A stretch of 64,000 bases of DNA from Gallionella sp. (GCA_023229845.1 JALNYK010000001.1:266172-330171), one strand, 5' to 3'; counted from the first letter of the stretch, positions 19,165-29,079 are shown. Numbers and translations: made by a program. Notes: generated from the letters alone by a model not told the origin.

Positions 19165-19551
19165 TCAGAACTTGACCGTTGCCATCAGCGAATAAAGGTT
19201 GTCGTTGGGGTGCGGGCCGGCGATATAGCGATCCCAACCGAAACGTATGTCCACTCTCGACCTGCCGTCGAGTTGGCCGTGTAACCCGTAAGTGGCCGAA
19301 CTACGGTGTGCCCCGACCTCGGCGGCAGTGATGCGGGGAACGGACAGCTTGCCATACAGCGAGAAACTGTCGCTCACTTGCAACAGTCTGAACGAGCTCA
19401 ACCTGGCGACCTCGGATTTCAAGGCCTCAAGGGCCGGGAAAGGCGGCGTATCCGCATCCGGTTCGGAAAGCGCATAAGCATCATTATCGGCGGCGAAAGC
19501 GGGCAGGGTGGCGATGACATACAGCAAAACGATAGCTGCGATTTTTTTCAT
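19165..19551 (-). CDS. Shortened paralogue of the small outer-membrane barrel
   Basis: 128 residues with signal peptide MKKIAAIVLLYVIATLPAFA and barrel-like C-terminus (FSLYGKLSVPRITAAEVGAHRSSATYGLHGQLDGRSRVDIRFGWDRY... ending LYSLMATVKF) matching the neighbour at 18506. It lacks about 40 residues of the N-terminal strands, so a closed barrel is doubtful. It may be a decaying duplicate. The upstream regions of both genes share a stretch (near 19120-19150 and 19660-19695), indicating duplication of gene plus promoter. Confidence 0.65.
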   Translation of the reverse strand: MKKIAAIVLLYVIATLPAFAADNDAYALSEPDADTPPFPALEALKSEVARLSSFRLLQVSDSFSLYGKLSVPRITAAEVGAHRSSATYGLHGQLDGRSRVDIRFGWDRYIAGPHPNDNLYSLMATVKF

Positions 19552-19709
19552 GGCCAGCCCCTCTCATCGACATCGATCGGAACGGCTCCCCTTTGTACTA
19601 GGTGCGCAGAGGGGAGCCGTAGTGGGGCCATCCTGAATGCACAGAAGCTGCAGGACAATAAAGCGAATTGCTTAATCCGGGATGACGGATGCCGTAACCG
19701 CGCACGATG

Positions 19710-21095
19710 CTACTGCCGTTGCTGCACCCACTCGATCAGTGCATCCTGCGCAGCTTGGCCGCGCTTGGCATTCGGATGATTGATGAAGAACACGACCACC
19801 CACTCGCGGCCAGCCTGCGAACGCATATAGCCGGCGATAGTCTTCACGACTTCCAGCGTACCGGTCTTGAGGTGGGCGTGGCCCGTCGCAGAACTCTCTT
19901 TCAGGCGCTTCTTCACCGAGCCGTCGATGCCGAGTATCGGCAGCGAGCTTTCCAGTTCGGCGCTATACGGATGGGCTGCGGCATGCTGCAACAACTGCAT
20001 CATGTGAGCCGCACTGATGCGCTCCTTGCGCGACAGGCCCGCGCCGTTCTCCAGCACCAGTTCCGGAAAATCGAGTCGCTGCTTTTGCAACCATTCGCTC
20101 ACCGCCTGCGTGCTGCGCGCTATGCTCGCATTGCCGTTCGCACCCAGCGTCAGGAACAGTTGGCGCGCCATCACGTTGTTGCTGAACTTGTTGATGTCGC
20201 GGATGACGCTGGAAAGCGGCTCCGAGCGGTGCGTAGCGAACAGCCGCGCATTCGCGCTCGCGATGCCCTCGCGCTGTTTGCCGCGTAGCGTGCCGCCCAA
20301 CTCCTTCCACAAGGAGCGAAACACCGCTTCGACATAGCGCGAGTGCGGCATCACGCTGAGGTTGTGCTCACGCTCGCCGCACTCGCCGGGATAGCCGCCC
20401 TGCAGCACGACGCTGTCGCCGCCCGGCTGCACGATGACGCCGTCGTCCCAGCCGTCGCAGCCACTGGCGGGTTGCGGCGTGAGCCGGTTGTCCAGCCTGA
20501 TGCCCTCCAGCGGCGGTTCGACGATGACGTTCAGCTTGTCCCCGTCGGGCAGATAGCGCAGGCGCAGCGTGTTGAAGTTCAGCAACAGCGCGTCGGGGCC
20601 GACGTTGTAGGCGCGCACCGGATCGCTGTCGAACGCAGCCGGGTCGTGCGGCGGCAGTTCGAAGTAGCTGCGGTCCAGCACCAGGTCGCCGCGTATCTCG
20701 CGCAGGCCGCGCGCGCGCAACTCGGAAAGCCACAGCCAGAACTGCTCTATCGTGAACTTCGGGTCACCGTAACCCTTCAGCACCAGATCGCCCTGCAGCG
20801 CGCCGTCCTTGAGTTCGCCGTCGATCCAAGCTTCGGTCTTCCATGTGTAGGCCGGACCGAGCAAGTCCAGCGCGGCGTAAGTCGTCAGCAGCTTCATCGT
20901 CGAGGCCGGATTCATAGCCCGCTCGGCATTCAGGCTGATCAACGGCTTGCGCGCACCGACTTCGCGCACCTCGACGGCGACGGCGGACAGCGGGATATCG
21001 GCCTGTTTCAGCGCCTGCCTGACTTCGCGCGGCAACGCCGCTGCATCGGCAACAGAAGCGAACAGCAAGGACAGCAACAGGATCAGCAGTCTCAC
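19710..21095 (-). CDS. dacB: D-alanyl-D-alanine carboxypeptidase/endopeptidase PBP4
   Basis: 461 residues, periplasmic class C low-molecular-weight PBP. Signal peptide MRLLILLLSLLFASVADAAA. Catalytic motifs: STMK (S65-K68), SNN in KFSNNVMARQLF (around 306), and KTG in HLKTGTLEVVKT (around 413). It cleaves D-Ala-D-Ala and cross-links in peptidoglycan. The start overlaps the bioA stop (ATGA), so it is expressed behind bioA. Confidence 0.94.
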   Translation of the reverse strand: MRLLILLLSLLFASVADAAALPREVRQALKQADIPLSAVAVEVREVGARKPLISLNAERAMNPASTMKLLTTYAALDLLGPAYTWKTEAWIDGELKDGALQGDLVLKGYGDPKFTIEQFWLWLSELRARGLREIRGDLVLDRSYFELPPHDPAAFDSDPVRAYNVGPDALLLNFNTLRLRYLPDGDKLNVIVEPPLEGIRLDNRLTPQPASGCDGWDDGVIVQPGGDSVVLQGGYPGECGEREHNLSVMPHSRYVEAVFRSLWKELGGTLRGKQREGIASANARLFATHRSEPLSSVIRDINKFSNNVMARQLFLTLGANGNASIARSTQAVSEWLQKQRLDFPELVLENGAGLSRKERISAAHMMQLLQHAAAHPYSAELESSLPILGIDGSVKKRLKESSATGHAHLKTGTLEVVKTIAGYMRSQAGREWVVVFFINHPNAKRGQAAQDALIEWVQQRQ

Positions 21096-22432
21096 GTCAG
21101 CGTCTCCACGATCTTCAACGTGCGCTCAACCAGCAACTGCATCTCGTCTTCCTCGATCACATACGGCGGCATGAAGTACACGGTGTTGCCCATAGGCCGC
21201 AGCAGCAATTCGTTCTGCAGCCCGAGCGAGAAACAGCGGCGCGCGAAATCGGCATACGGCGTATCGACCTCGAACGCCCAGATCATGCCGGTGTTGCGGA
21301 AATTCCTGACTTTCGGATGATCGCGCAGCGGCGCAGCGATGCGATTCAGCGCGGCCGCCTTCGCGCGGTTCACATTTAGCACGTCGTCTTCGGCAAAGAT
21401 GTCCAGCGTCGCCAGCGCGGCGCGGCAGGCCAGCGGGTTGCCGGTGTAGGAATGCGAATGCAGGAAGCCGCGCGCGGTCTCGTCGGCGTAGAACGCCTGA
21501 TAGATTTTGTCGGTGGTCATCACGATAGACAGCGGCAGGTAGCCGCCGGTGATGCCTTTGGATATGAGTAGGAAGTCTGGCGTAACGCCGGCCTGTTCGC
21601 ACGCGAACAGCGTCCCTGTTCTCCCCATGCCGACCGCGATCTCGTCGGCGATCAGAAGCACATCATATTGCGTGCACAGTTCGCGCGCGCGCTTCAGGTA
21701 AACCGGGTGATACATCGCCATGCCCGCCGCCCCCTGCACCAGTGGCTCGACGATGAATGCGGCGAGTTGCGCGTGATGCCGCTGTAGATGCGATTCCAGC
21801 GCGTCTGCGCAGCGCAGCGCATAGGCCTCCGCGCTTTCGCCCGGCTCCGCGTCGCGCCAGTCCGGACTCGGTACGGTGGCCTGCTGCGCGATCAGCGCAC
21901 CATAGGCATCGCGGAACAGCGCGACATCGGTCACCGACAGCGCACCCAGCGTCTCGCCGTGATAGCTGTTCTGCAGGCTGATGAACTGCGTCTTGCCGGA
22001 CTGGCCGTTGTTGCGCCAGTAATGCGCGCCCATCTTCAGCGCGATCTCGGTCGCCGATGCGCCATCCGAACCGTAGAAACAATGCCCCAATCCCGCTGGA
22101 GCCAGTTCGCGCAGGCGCTCGGACAGTTGCACCACCGGCTCGTGGGTGAAGCCCGCGAGCATGACGTGTTCGAGTTTGCCCAACTGGTCGGCGATGGCGG
22201 CGTTGACGCGCGGGTTGCAATGGCCGAACAGGTTCACCCACCAAGAGCTGACCGTATCCAGATAGCGCTTGCCGTCGAAGTCGTACAGCCACACCCCCTG
22301 TCCGCGCGTGATCGGCACCAGCGGAAAGCTCTCGTAGTGCTTCATCTGCGAACAGGGATGCCAGACCGCAGACAGGCTGCGCGACAGGAGATCGGGATTG
22401 CTTGGGAGTGGATGCGGCATGCGCGAAATCAT
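21092..22432 (-). CDS. bioA: Adenosylmethionine-8-amino-7-oxononanoate aminotransferase BioA
   Basis: 446 residues; the PLP enzyme of biotin synthesis that uses SAM as amino donor. Family marks: HPCSQMKHYE, DTVSSWWVNLFGHCNP, GSDGASATEIALKM, the PLP region IADEIAVGMGRTG and the lysine in LLISKGITGGYLPLS. The first ATG at 22432 is used; a second ATG four codons on (MPHPLP) is equally possible since neither has a good ribosome binding site. No other bio genes are adjacent; dacB follows with overlap. Confidence 0.94.
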   Translation of the reverse strand: MISRMPHPLPSNPDLLSRSLSAVWHPCSQMKHYESFPLVPITRGQGVWLYDFDGKRYLDTVSSWWVNLFGHCNPRVNAAIADQLGKLEHVMLAGFTHEPVVQLSERLRELAPAGLGHCFYGSDGASATEIALKMGAHYWRNNGQSGKTQFISLQNSYHGETLGALSVTDVALFRDAYGALIAQQATVPSPDWRDAEPGESAEAYALRCADALESHLQRHHAQLAAFIVEPLVQGAAGMAMYHPVYLKRARELCTQYDVLLIADEIAVGMGRTGTLFACEQAGVTPDFLLISKGITGGYLPLSIVMTTDKIYQAFYADETARGFLHSHSYTGNPLACRAALATLDIFAEDDVLNVNRAKAAALNRIAAPLRDHPKVRNFRNTGMIWAFEVDTPYADFARRCFSLGLQNELLLRPMGNTVYFMPPYVIEEDEMQLLVERTLKIVETLT

Positions 22433-22506
22433 AACGGTTTTTGCTTATTGCCAGCAGCCGAATGTTTCTATAGCCTGACCTCGACCAATTTCGAGCGAGA
22501 ACATAC

Positions 22507-23415
22507 ATGCGCATACTCATCACCGGCGGCACCGGGCTGATCGGACGGCGTCTCTGCAAGGCGCTGCTGGCGGAAGGCCACGATTTGACCGTGCTCAGCC
22601 GCAAGCCGGAGACCGTTCCGTCCAAATGCGGCGCGGGGGTTCACGCGATGGCCTCGTTGCGCGAATGGCAACCATCGCAAACCTTCGACGCGGTGATCAA
22701 CCTGGCCGGCGAACCCATCATCGACCAGCGCTGGACCGATAAACGCAAACAGGTGCTGTGGGATAGCCGCATCTCGCTGACCGAAGAACTGGTGCGCCGC
22801 ATCGCCGCCGCCGAATGCAAGCCGGCGGTGCTGCTGAGCGGCTCGGCGATAGGCTATTACGGCGGCCGCGGCGACGAGGAACTGGACGAGAATTCCACGG
22901 CAGGCAATGATTTTCCGGCGCGGTTGTGCATCGCCTGGGAAGCCGCGGCCCGCGCAGCCGAAAGCCTCGGGGTACGCGTCTGCCTGCAGCGCACCGGACT
23001 GGTGCTGAGTACTGAAGACGGCTTGCTCGGCCGCATGATTCCGCCGTTCCGACTGGGAATGGGTACGCGGGTCGGCGACGGCCGGCAATGGATGAGCTGG
23101 GTGCATATCGAAGACCTGATCGCGATCATGCTGCGCCTGCTGCGCGACGACCAGATGCACGGCCCCTACAACGCCACCTCCCCGCAGCCGGTCACCAACG
23201 CCGAATTCACCCGGACGCTAGCCTCGGTGCTGCACCGCCCCGCGCCCTTCGTCGCCCCTGCCGCATTGCTGAAGCTGAGCATGGGCGAATCGGCCAGCCT
23301 GTTGCTGGAAGGACAGCGGGTTTTGCCTAAGCGCCTGCAGGCGGCGCAATGCCGCTTTGCCCACCCCGATCTGGCGAACGCTCTGGGCGATCTGCTGTCT
23401 GATTCAGGCGATTGA
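22507..23415 (+). CDS. TIGR01777-family NAD(P)-dependent epimerase (YfcH-like)
   Basis: 302 residues of the extended SDR fold. N-terminal dinucleotide loop GGTGLIG (7-13), VINLAGEPIIDQRWT, SGSAIGYYGGRGDEELDE and WVHIEDLIAIMLRLL are hallmark blocks of TIGR01777/YfcH proteins. The physiological substrate is not known; relatives are linked to cell division or lipid metabolism only weakly. It stands alone, divergent from bioA. Confidence 0.9.
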   Translation: MRILITGGTGLIGRRLCKALLAEGHDLTVLSRKPETVPSKCGAGVHAMASLREWQPSQTFDAVINLAGEPIIDQRWTDKRKQVLWDSRISLTEELVRRIAAAECKPAVLLSGSAIGYYGGRGDEELDENSTAGNDFPARLCIAWEAAARAAESLGVRVCLQRTGLVLSTEDGLLGRMIPPFRLGMGTRVGDGRQWMSWVHIEDLIAIMLRLLRDDQMHGPYNATSPQPVTNAEFTRTLASVLHRPAPFVAPAALLKLSMGESASLLLEGQRVLPKRLQAAQCRFAHPDLANALGDLLSDSGD

Positions 23416-23553
23416 CGCCGGAGCCCGAAGACAGGGTAGAAATCGGGCCGGATTTCCGTATTACCCCAATCTGTGGCATCCTTCGCACCCTTAAAACTAT
23501 TATTCCTGTCGTCCGGACCCTCAGTAGGCAACGACAGTGGAGGGATGGCAGCA

Positions 23554-24807
23554 ATGAAACGTGTAGACGACTTCCGTCTGCGCTTTGGCAAGCGTGAGAT
23601 AGTGCCGATCATGATCGGCGGCATGGGCGTGGATATTTCCACCGCCGAACTGGCATTGGAAGCGGCGCGGCTGGGCGGCATCGGCCATATCTCGGACGCC
23701 ATGCTGCCGACCGTCAGCGACCGGCTCTATGACACCGGCTTCGTCAAGGAAAAGCTCCAGCAGTACAAGTTCAACATCGACAACTCCGACAAGTCGGCAG
23801 TGAAGTTTGACCTCGGCCATATCGCCGAATCCACCCGTTTGCACGTCAGCAAGACCATGGAAGCCAAGCGCGGCGAGGGCATGGTGTTCATCAACTGCAT
23901 GGAAAAGCTGACGATGAACGCGCCGCGCGAGACGCTGACGGTGCGATTGCGCAGCGCGATGGATGCGGGCATCGACGGCATCACGCTGGCGGCCGGCCTG
24001 CACTTGGGTTCGTTCGCGATGATCGAGGACCATCCGCGTTTCCGCGACGTCAAGCTGGGCATCATCGTCTCCAGCCTGCGCGCACTGCAACTGTTCCTGC
24101 GCAAGAATGCACGCACCAACCGCCTGCCCGACTTCGTCGTCGTGGAGGGTCCGCTGGCTGGCGGCCACCTCGGCTTCGGCATGGAAGACTGGATGAAGTA
24201 CGACCTGCGCACCATCACCAACGAAGTGCTGCAATACATGCGCGACGAGAAGCTGGACATCCCGGTGATCCCCGCAGGCGGCATCTTCACCGGCAGTGAT
24301 GCGGTCAGCTACCTCGAAGAAGGCTCCGCCGCAGTGCAAGTGGCGACCCGCTTCACCGTGGCCGACGAATGCGGCCTGCCCAAGGATGTGCAGCAGGAAT
24401 ACTTCAAGGCCAGCGAGGACGACATCGAAGTTAACGGCATCTCGCCGACCGGCTACCCGATGCGCATGCTGAAAGCCAGCCCGGCAATCGGCTCCGGCAT
24501 CCGCCCGGGCTGCGAATCCTACGGCTACATTCTCGACAGCAACGGTCGCTGCTCCTACATCGACTCCTACAACCGCGAAGTGGCGGCCCATCCGGGCGAG
24601 AAAAAGATCCAGGTGTTCGACAAGACCTGTTTGTGCACCCACATGCGCAACTTCAAGCTGTGGACCTGCGGCCATTACACCTACAAGCTGAAAGACACCA
24701 GCAACAAGCTGGCCGACGGCAGCTACCAGGTGCTGTCCGCAGAGCACATCTTCCGCGACTATCAGTTCAGCACCGATAACCAAGTCGCATTGCCCGAAAA
24801 GGCATAA
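23554..24807 (+). CDS. Nitronate monooxygenase (2-nitropropane dioxygenase) family protein
   Basis: 417-residue FMN-dependent TIM-barrel family. Marks: PIMIGGMGVDIS near the N-terminus, GLHLGSFAMIED, VVVEGPLAGGHLG, IPAGGIFTGSDAVSYLEEGSAAVQVATRF. The start at 23554 (MKRVDDFRLRFGKREIV) has GGAGGG at 23539-23544; an ATG at 23545 overlaps too closely with that site. A C-terminal extension carries CLCTHM and WTCGHYTYK cysteines, unusual for plain nitronate monooxygenases. Its last 51 codons plus stop are repeated in decayed form at 24956-25107. Confidence 0.87.
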   Translation: MKRVDDFRLRFGKREIVPIMIGGMGVDISTAELALEAARLGGIGHISDAMLPTVSDRLYDTGFVKEKLQQYKFNIDNSDKSAVKFDLGHIAESTRLHVSKTMEAKRGEGMVFINCMEKLTMNAPRETLTVRLRSAMDAGIDGITLAAGLHLGSFAMIEDHPRFRDVKLGIIVSSLRALQLFLRKNARTNRLPDFVVVEGPLAGGHLGFGMEDWMKYDLRTITNEVLQYMRDEKLDIPVIPAGGIFTGSDAVSYLEEGSAAVQVATRFTVADECGLPKDVQQEYFKASEDDIEVNGISPTGYPMRMLKASPAIGSGIRPGCESYGYILDSNGRCSYIDSYNREVAAHPGEKKIQVFDKTCLCTHMRNFKLWTCGHYTYKLKDTSNKLADGSYQVLSAEHIFRDYQFSTDNQVALPEKA

Positions 24808-24955
24808 CGCATTCATTCTCCGTTGCGGCCAGCTTCGGTGCCGCAACCGGCAAATCATCCAAGCTTCCGGCTTATTGACCGCACCCGTTGGTGCGGGCGA
24901 ATGGCATGTGCGAAGATAAAGAAATCGTGGTTAGCTCACCCCGGTACCTTTGGTT

Positions 24956-25107
24956 TTCAAGCTGTGAACCTGCGGGCATTACACCTACAAGCTCAAGGAC
25001 ACCACCAACAAGCTGACGGTAGCTGCCAGCCACTGTCCGCGGAACACATCTTCCGCGATTACCAGTTCAGCACCGACAACAAGATCGCCCTGCCCCCGCA
25101 AAAATAA
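24956..25107 (+). pseudogene. Decayed displaced copy of the preceding gene's 3' end
   Basis: 152 bp matching 24652-24807 of the nitronate monooxygenase-like gene. It starts TTCAAGCTGTG and ends with the same stop position (DYQFSTDNKIALPPQK against DYQFSTDNQVALPEKA). It has a TGG-to-TGA change and a 4-base deletion, so it is not functional. Most of the other differences are synonymous (for example GGC/GGG, AAA/AAG, GAC/GAT, TAT/TAC), showing that it diverged while coding. Two hairpins lie between gene and copy (GTTGCGGC/GCCGCAAC and CCGCACC/GGTGCGG, 24820-24900). Confidence 0.85.
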
Positions 25108-25120
25108 GCAGTACACCGCA

Positions 25121-25149
25121 CTTGAAAAGGGGCGGTCTCGCCCCTATTA
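25121..25149 (+). promoter_or_regulatory. Sigma-32 heat-shock promoter of groESL
   Basis: CTTGAAA (25121-25127), 13-base spacer, then CCCCTATTA (25141-25149), close to the sigma-32 consensus. The spacer also contains a GGGGCG/CGCCCC inverted repeat. It sits directly upstream of the CIRCE operator. Confidence 0.85.
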
Positions 25150-25176
25150 TTAGCAGTCGCTGGCGGGGAGTGCTAA
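25150..25176 (+). promoter_or_regulatory. CIRCE operator (HrcA site) of groESL
   Basis: TTAGCAGTC (25150-25158), nine bases, GAGTGCTAA (25168-25176). It matches the CIRCE consensus with one change (G for C in the left arm). Immediately downstream of the sigma-32 promoter, so HrcA repression and heat-shock activation are probably combined. Confidence 0.88.
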
Positions 25177-25236
25177 CCAGTGACTGCAAAACCCGCCTTC
25201 GCTTTCATTAACTCACTGATTTTAGGAGAACCAAGC

Positions 25237-25527
25237 ATGAAAATTCGTCCTTTGCACGATCGCGTCATCGTCAAGCGCATGGAAGAAGAGCGCAAGACCG
25301 CTTCCGGTATCGTCATTCCCGATGCGGCCACCGAGAAGCCCGACCAGGGCGAAATCGTTGCCGTGGGCAACGGCAAGATCGGCGACGACGGCAAGGTGCG
25401 CCCGATGAACGTGAAGGTCGGCGACCGCGTGCTGTTCGGCAAGTATTCCGGCCAAGCATTCAAGATGGACGGCGTGGAACTGCTGCAAATGCGCGAAGAC
25501 GACATCATCGGCGTGATCGAAGCGTAA
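25237..25527 (+). CDS. groES: Co-chaperonin GroES
   Basis: 96 residues, the normal length for the GroES ring subunit that caps GroEL. It begins MKIRPLHDRVIVKRMEEE and has the mobile-loop region with TASGIVIPDAATEKPDQGEIVAVG. AGGAGA precedes the ATG. groEL follows after 28 bases under the same heat-shock promoter and CIRCE operator. Confidence 0.98.
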   Translation: MKIRPLHDRVIVKRMEEERKTASGIVIPDAATEKPDQGEIVAVGNGKIGDDGKVRPMNVKVGDRVLFGKYSGQAFKMDGVELLQMREDDIIGVIEA

Positions 25528-25555
25528 ACAACCAATAATTTCAGGAGAAATAGAC

Positions 25556-27202
<1,647 letters not shown>

Positions 27203-27232
27203 CAGCCGTACCCATCGTTTCACCGCAACAAA

Positions 27233-27259
27233 ACAAACCCCGCATCACGCGGGGTTTGT
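27233..27259 (+). terminator. Rho-independent terminator of groESL
   Basis: ACAAACCCCGC (27233-27243), loop ATCAC, GCGGGGTTTGT (27249-27259), followed by TATTT. The 3' arm overlaps the putative -35 box of the tRNA-Phe promoter. Confidence 0.88.
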
Positions 27260-27283
27260 TATTTCGCGGGATGTAGGTATAAT
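27256..27283 (+). promoter_or_regulatory. Promoter of tRNA-Phe
   Basis: TTGTTA (27256-27261), 16-base spacer, TATAAT (27278-27283), then a GC-rich GCGCGGC discriminator, as in stringently controlled stable-RNA promoters. The tRNA begins about 42 bases after the -10 box. Confidence 0.65.
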
Positions 27284-27324
27284 GCGCGGCTTCTCGATTG
27301 GCGGTTGCGTCAACCGGAATAGAT

Positions 27325-27400
27325 GGCTCGGTAGCTCAGTCGGTAGAGCAGCGGATTGAAAATCCGCGTGTCGGTGGTTCGATTCCGCCCCGAGCCACCA
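27325..27400 (+). tRNA. tRNA-Phe (GAA)
   Basis: 76 nt with an encoded CCA. The acceptor stem pairs GGCTCGG with CCGAGCC. The D arm GCTC...GAGC, anticodon stem GCGGA/TCCGC with loop TTGAAAA (anticodon GAA), and T arm GGTGGTTCGATTCCGCC are all intact. Followed by its own terminator at 27416. Confidence 0.98.
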
Positions 27401-27415
27401 GTATTAAAAGCACTT

Positions 27416-27440
27416 AGGTCACCAATACGGTGACCTTTTT
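27416..27440 (+). terminator. Rho-independent terminator after tRNA-Phe
   Basis: AGGTCACC (27416-27423), loop AATAC, GGTGACCT (27429-27436), then TTTTT. It ends the short tRNA transcript. Confidence 0.85.
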
Positions 27441-27506
27441 GCTTTCTGGAGTCGGCAGCACCCGGAAGTTGGTTCGGCCCGTTACCCGCAGAATATAGAA
27501 CACATC

Positions 27507-27677
27507 ATGTTTAAAGTATTTCTCACCATTGATCCACAGACAATGCGCGCACTCTATGACGATGAAGCAAAGTTGCTCGGCGTTTTCCAATCCATGAGCG
27601 AAGCCGAAGAGGCACTGGGCGATATGCTCAACTTCTGCAGCATCCACGACGAAGCAAAAATTAGCGAGACGACTTAA
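27507..27677 (+). CDS. Small hypothetical protein, uncertain
   Basis: 56 codons beginning MFKVFLTIDPQTMRALYDDEAK and ending FCSIHDEAKISETT. The composition is protein-like (acidic, helical), but no clear ribosome binding site is seen and the opposite strand is also open. No family recognised. It lies between the tRNA-Phe terminator and the S4-domain gene. Confidence 0.4.
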   Translation: MFKVFLTIDPQTMRALYDDEAKLLGVFQSMSEAEEALGDMLNFCSIHDEAKISETT

Positions 27678-27762
27678 ACGAAATCCCTTCCCGCCTTGAT
27701 AAGGCAAGCTGCGATCCAAGCCAGCAGTTACCGAACCCACACACTCCAGAGTCCTTCATCCC

Positions 27763-27981
27763 ATGCAACAACTCGAATTCCAGCTAAACGGCGAGCATGT
27801 AGAGCTTAACCAACTACTCAAGATGGTTGGCTTATGCGACAGCGGCGGTGCTGGCAAAGCATTGGTGGCAGAGGGCGCTGTTTCCGTCGACGGTCAAATA
27901 GAGTTGCGCAAAACCGCCAAGATACGCGCCGGATCGGTGGTATCGCTAGGCGATGTAAGCATCAGCGTGCTTGCCCAGTAA
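27763..27981 (+). CDS. S4-domain RNA-binding protein (YbcJ-like)
   Basis: 72 residues forming a single S4-type RNA-binding fold: LNQLLKMVGLCDSGGAGKALVAEGAVSVDGQIELRKTAKIRAGSVV is the typical helix-turn with V-DG and R-K-I-G pattern of YbcJ/YaaA-type proteins. Its RNA partner is unknown. Monocistronic. Confidence 0.85.
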   Translation: MQQLEFQLNGEHVELNQLLKMVGLCDSGGAGKALVAEGAVSVDGQIELRKTAKIRAGSVVSLGDVSISVLAQ

Positions 27982-28052
27982 GACTTACTGATCAGATATT
28001 CGGCGCATGCGTTCAGCGGCGAGCACACCCCAGCCAATTGGAGCTTCCGCGA

Positions 28053-28250
28053 CTAATGCACTATGTCTGCCGCAACCAAGGGCGCACCTCGGTTTAACGC
28101 ATAATTCACCAAAGAAATTCTCTGGCCTCGCGGCAAATCTTCCAGCCAGTCCGGCAAGGCTCCGAAATGATGTTCGTATTTATCAAGGACTGTGACTGCC
28201 TCAATAAAAACGGGACGGCTAAGGATTGATGGGGTAGCTACGTTCAACAT
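28053..28250 (-). CDS. Small hypothetical protein with strong ribosome binding site
   Basis: 65 residues (MLNVATPSILSRPVFIEAVTV...), with HFGALPDWLEDLPRG in the middle. GAAGGAG lies six bases before the ATG, which decides for this frame over the overlapping plus-strand frame. No family recognised and no membrane segment; probably soluble. Confidence 0.55.
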   Translation of the reverse strand: MLNVATPSILSRPVFIEAVTVLDKYEHHFGALPDWLEDLPRGQRISLVNYALNRGAPLVAADIVH

Positions 28251-28572
28251 GATGACTCCTTCTCCTCTAGTTTTCAGGGCGAAACCAGTTCCAGAGGGAA
28301 TGCGGAACGAGCAACGCTTTAGCCGGAATTTATATCCCGCCCCGGAAAGTTATCGGTTAATCCGGCGGGTGAGTCGCATATTAAGCGACTTCCGAACATG
28401 CGCAGAAGGAATATTTCGCGATGAGCTTAGACCTGCTGGTTATATGGAAATGCGCATAACGCCCCCCCGAAAACTCGTGCGACGTTATTGTGAGTGCTAC
28501 GAACGGACGGAGTTAAAATGTTCACTCCCTTAGAAAATTTGCCCAACGCTGGCGCTATCAGGAAAACAACAA
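28251..28572. other. Non-coding stretch between small genes
   Basis: About 320 bases with no gene I can support. It must contain the divergent promoters of the 65-residue gene and of the DUF1653 gene, but no good -35/-10 pair, terminator or repeat stands out. A short plus-strand frame at 28518 (MFTPLENLPNAG...) has GGAG upstream but overlaps the DUF1653 gene in another frame. Confidence 0.4.
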
Positions 28573-28764
28573 ATGAAATATCGTCACTACAAGGGCGGCA
28601 TCTACGAAATCATCTGCGAGGCGCGACTCGAGTCGGCTCCCGATGTCGTCATGATGGTCTACAAGTCCGAAGAAGGGTTAATCTGGACTCGCCCCCGCGA
28701 CGTATTTTTCGAGCAGGTGGAATACGAGGGCAATACCGTACCGCGATTCGCCCCGATTAACTAA
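28573..28764 (+). CDS. DUF1653 domain protein
   Basis: 63 residues matching the DUF1653 pattern: YRHYKGGIYEIICEARLES at the start, VVMMVYKSEEGLIWTRP, then DVFFEQVEYEGNTVPRFAPI. Family function is unknown; members are small beta-rich proteins. AGGA lies nine bases before the ATG. Confidence 0.85.
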   Translation: MKYRHYKGGIYEIICEARLESAPDVVMMVYKSEEGLIWTRPRDVFFEQVEYEGNTVPRFAPIN

Positions 28765-28790
28765 CCCGCTCCAATCTTGATTAGCCCAGC

Positions 28791-29018
28791 ATGAATACAC
28801 TCATCTCTCGCTTGTTGAATTGGCTCAAGCCGCATGACAACACGCCGGCTGAAATTCGACGCGCCAGACAATTGATCGCGGCTATCGATGCCGGAGGCAT
28901 ACCGCTCGATCCGACCCGAATTTGCAGAATTGCGGAAGATCTCGGGCTGGAGGTATCGAAAAAAGCGCGGATGGAAGACACGATAGCCCGAATCCGGGCG
29001 GCGATTGAACGCTATTAA
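28791..29018 (+). CDS. Small hypothetical helical protein
   Basis: 75 residues, MNTLISRLLNWLKPHDNTPAEIRRARQLIAAIDAGG..., predicted helical, ending RMEDTIARIRAAIERY. No named family is certain. It follows the DUF1653 gene by 26 bases and is convergent with hrpA. Confidence 0.6.
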   Translation: MNTLISRLLNWLKPHDNTPAEIRRARQLIAAIDAGGIPLDPTRICRIAEDLGLEVSKKARMEDTIARIRAAIERY

Positions 29019-29079
29019 ACCCATAGGAGCGCCGATTCAGAAAGCCTCGCATCAATACGAAGCTTTTTTCATTTCGTTC

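Noticed and set aside
28192..28533. Plus-strand frame overlapping the 65-residue gene
   Set aside because: It lacks a ribosome binding site, whereas the minus-strand gene has GAAGGAG six bases before its ATG.
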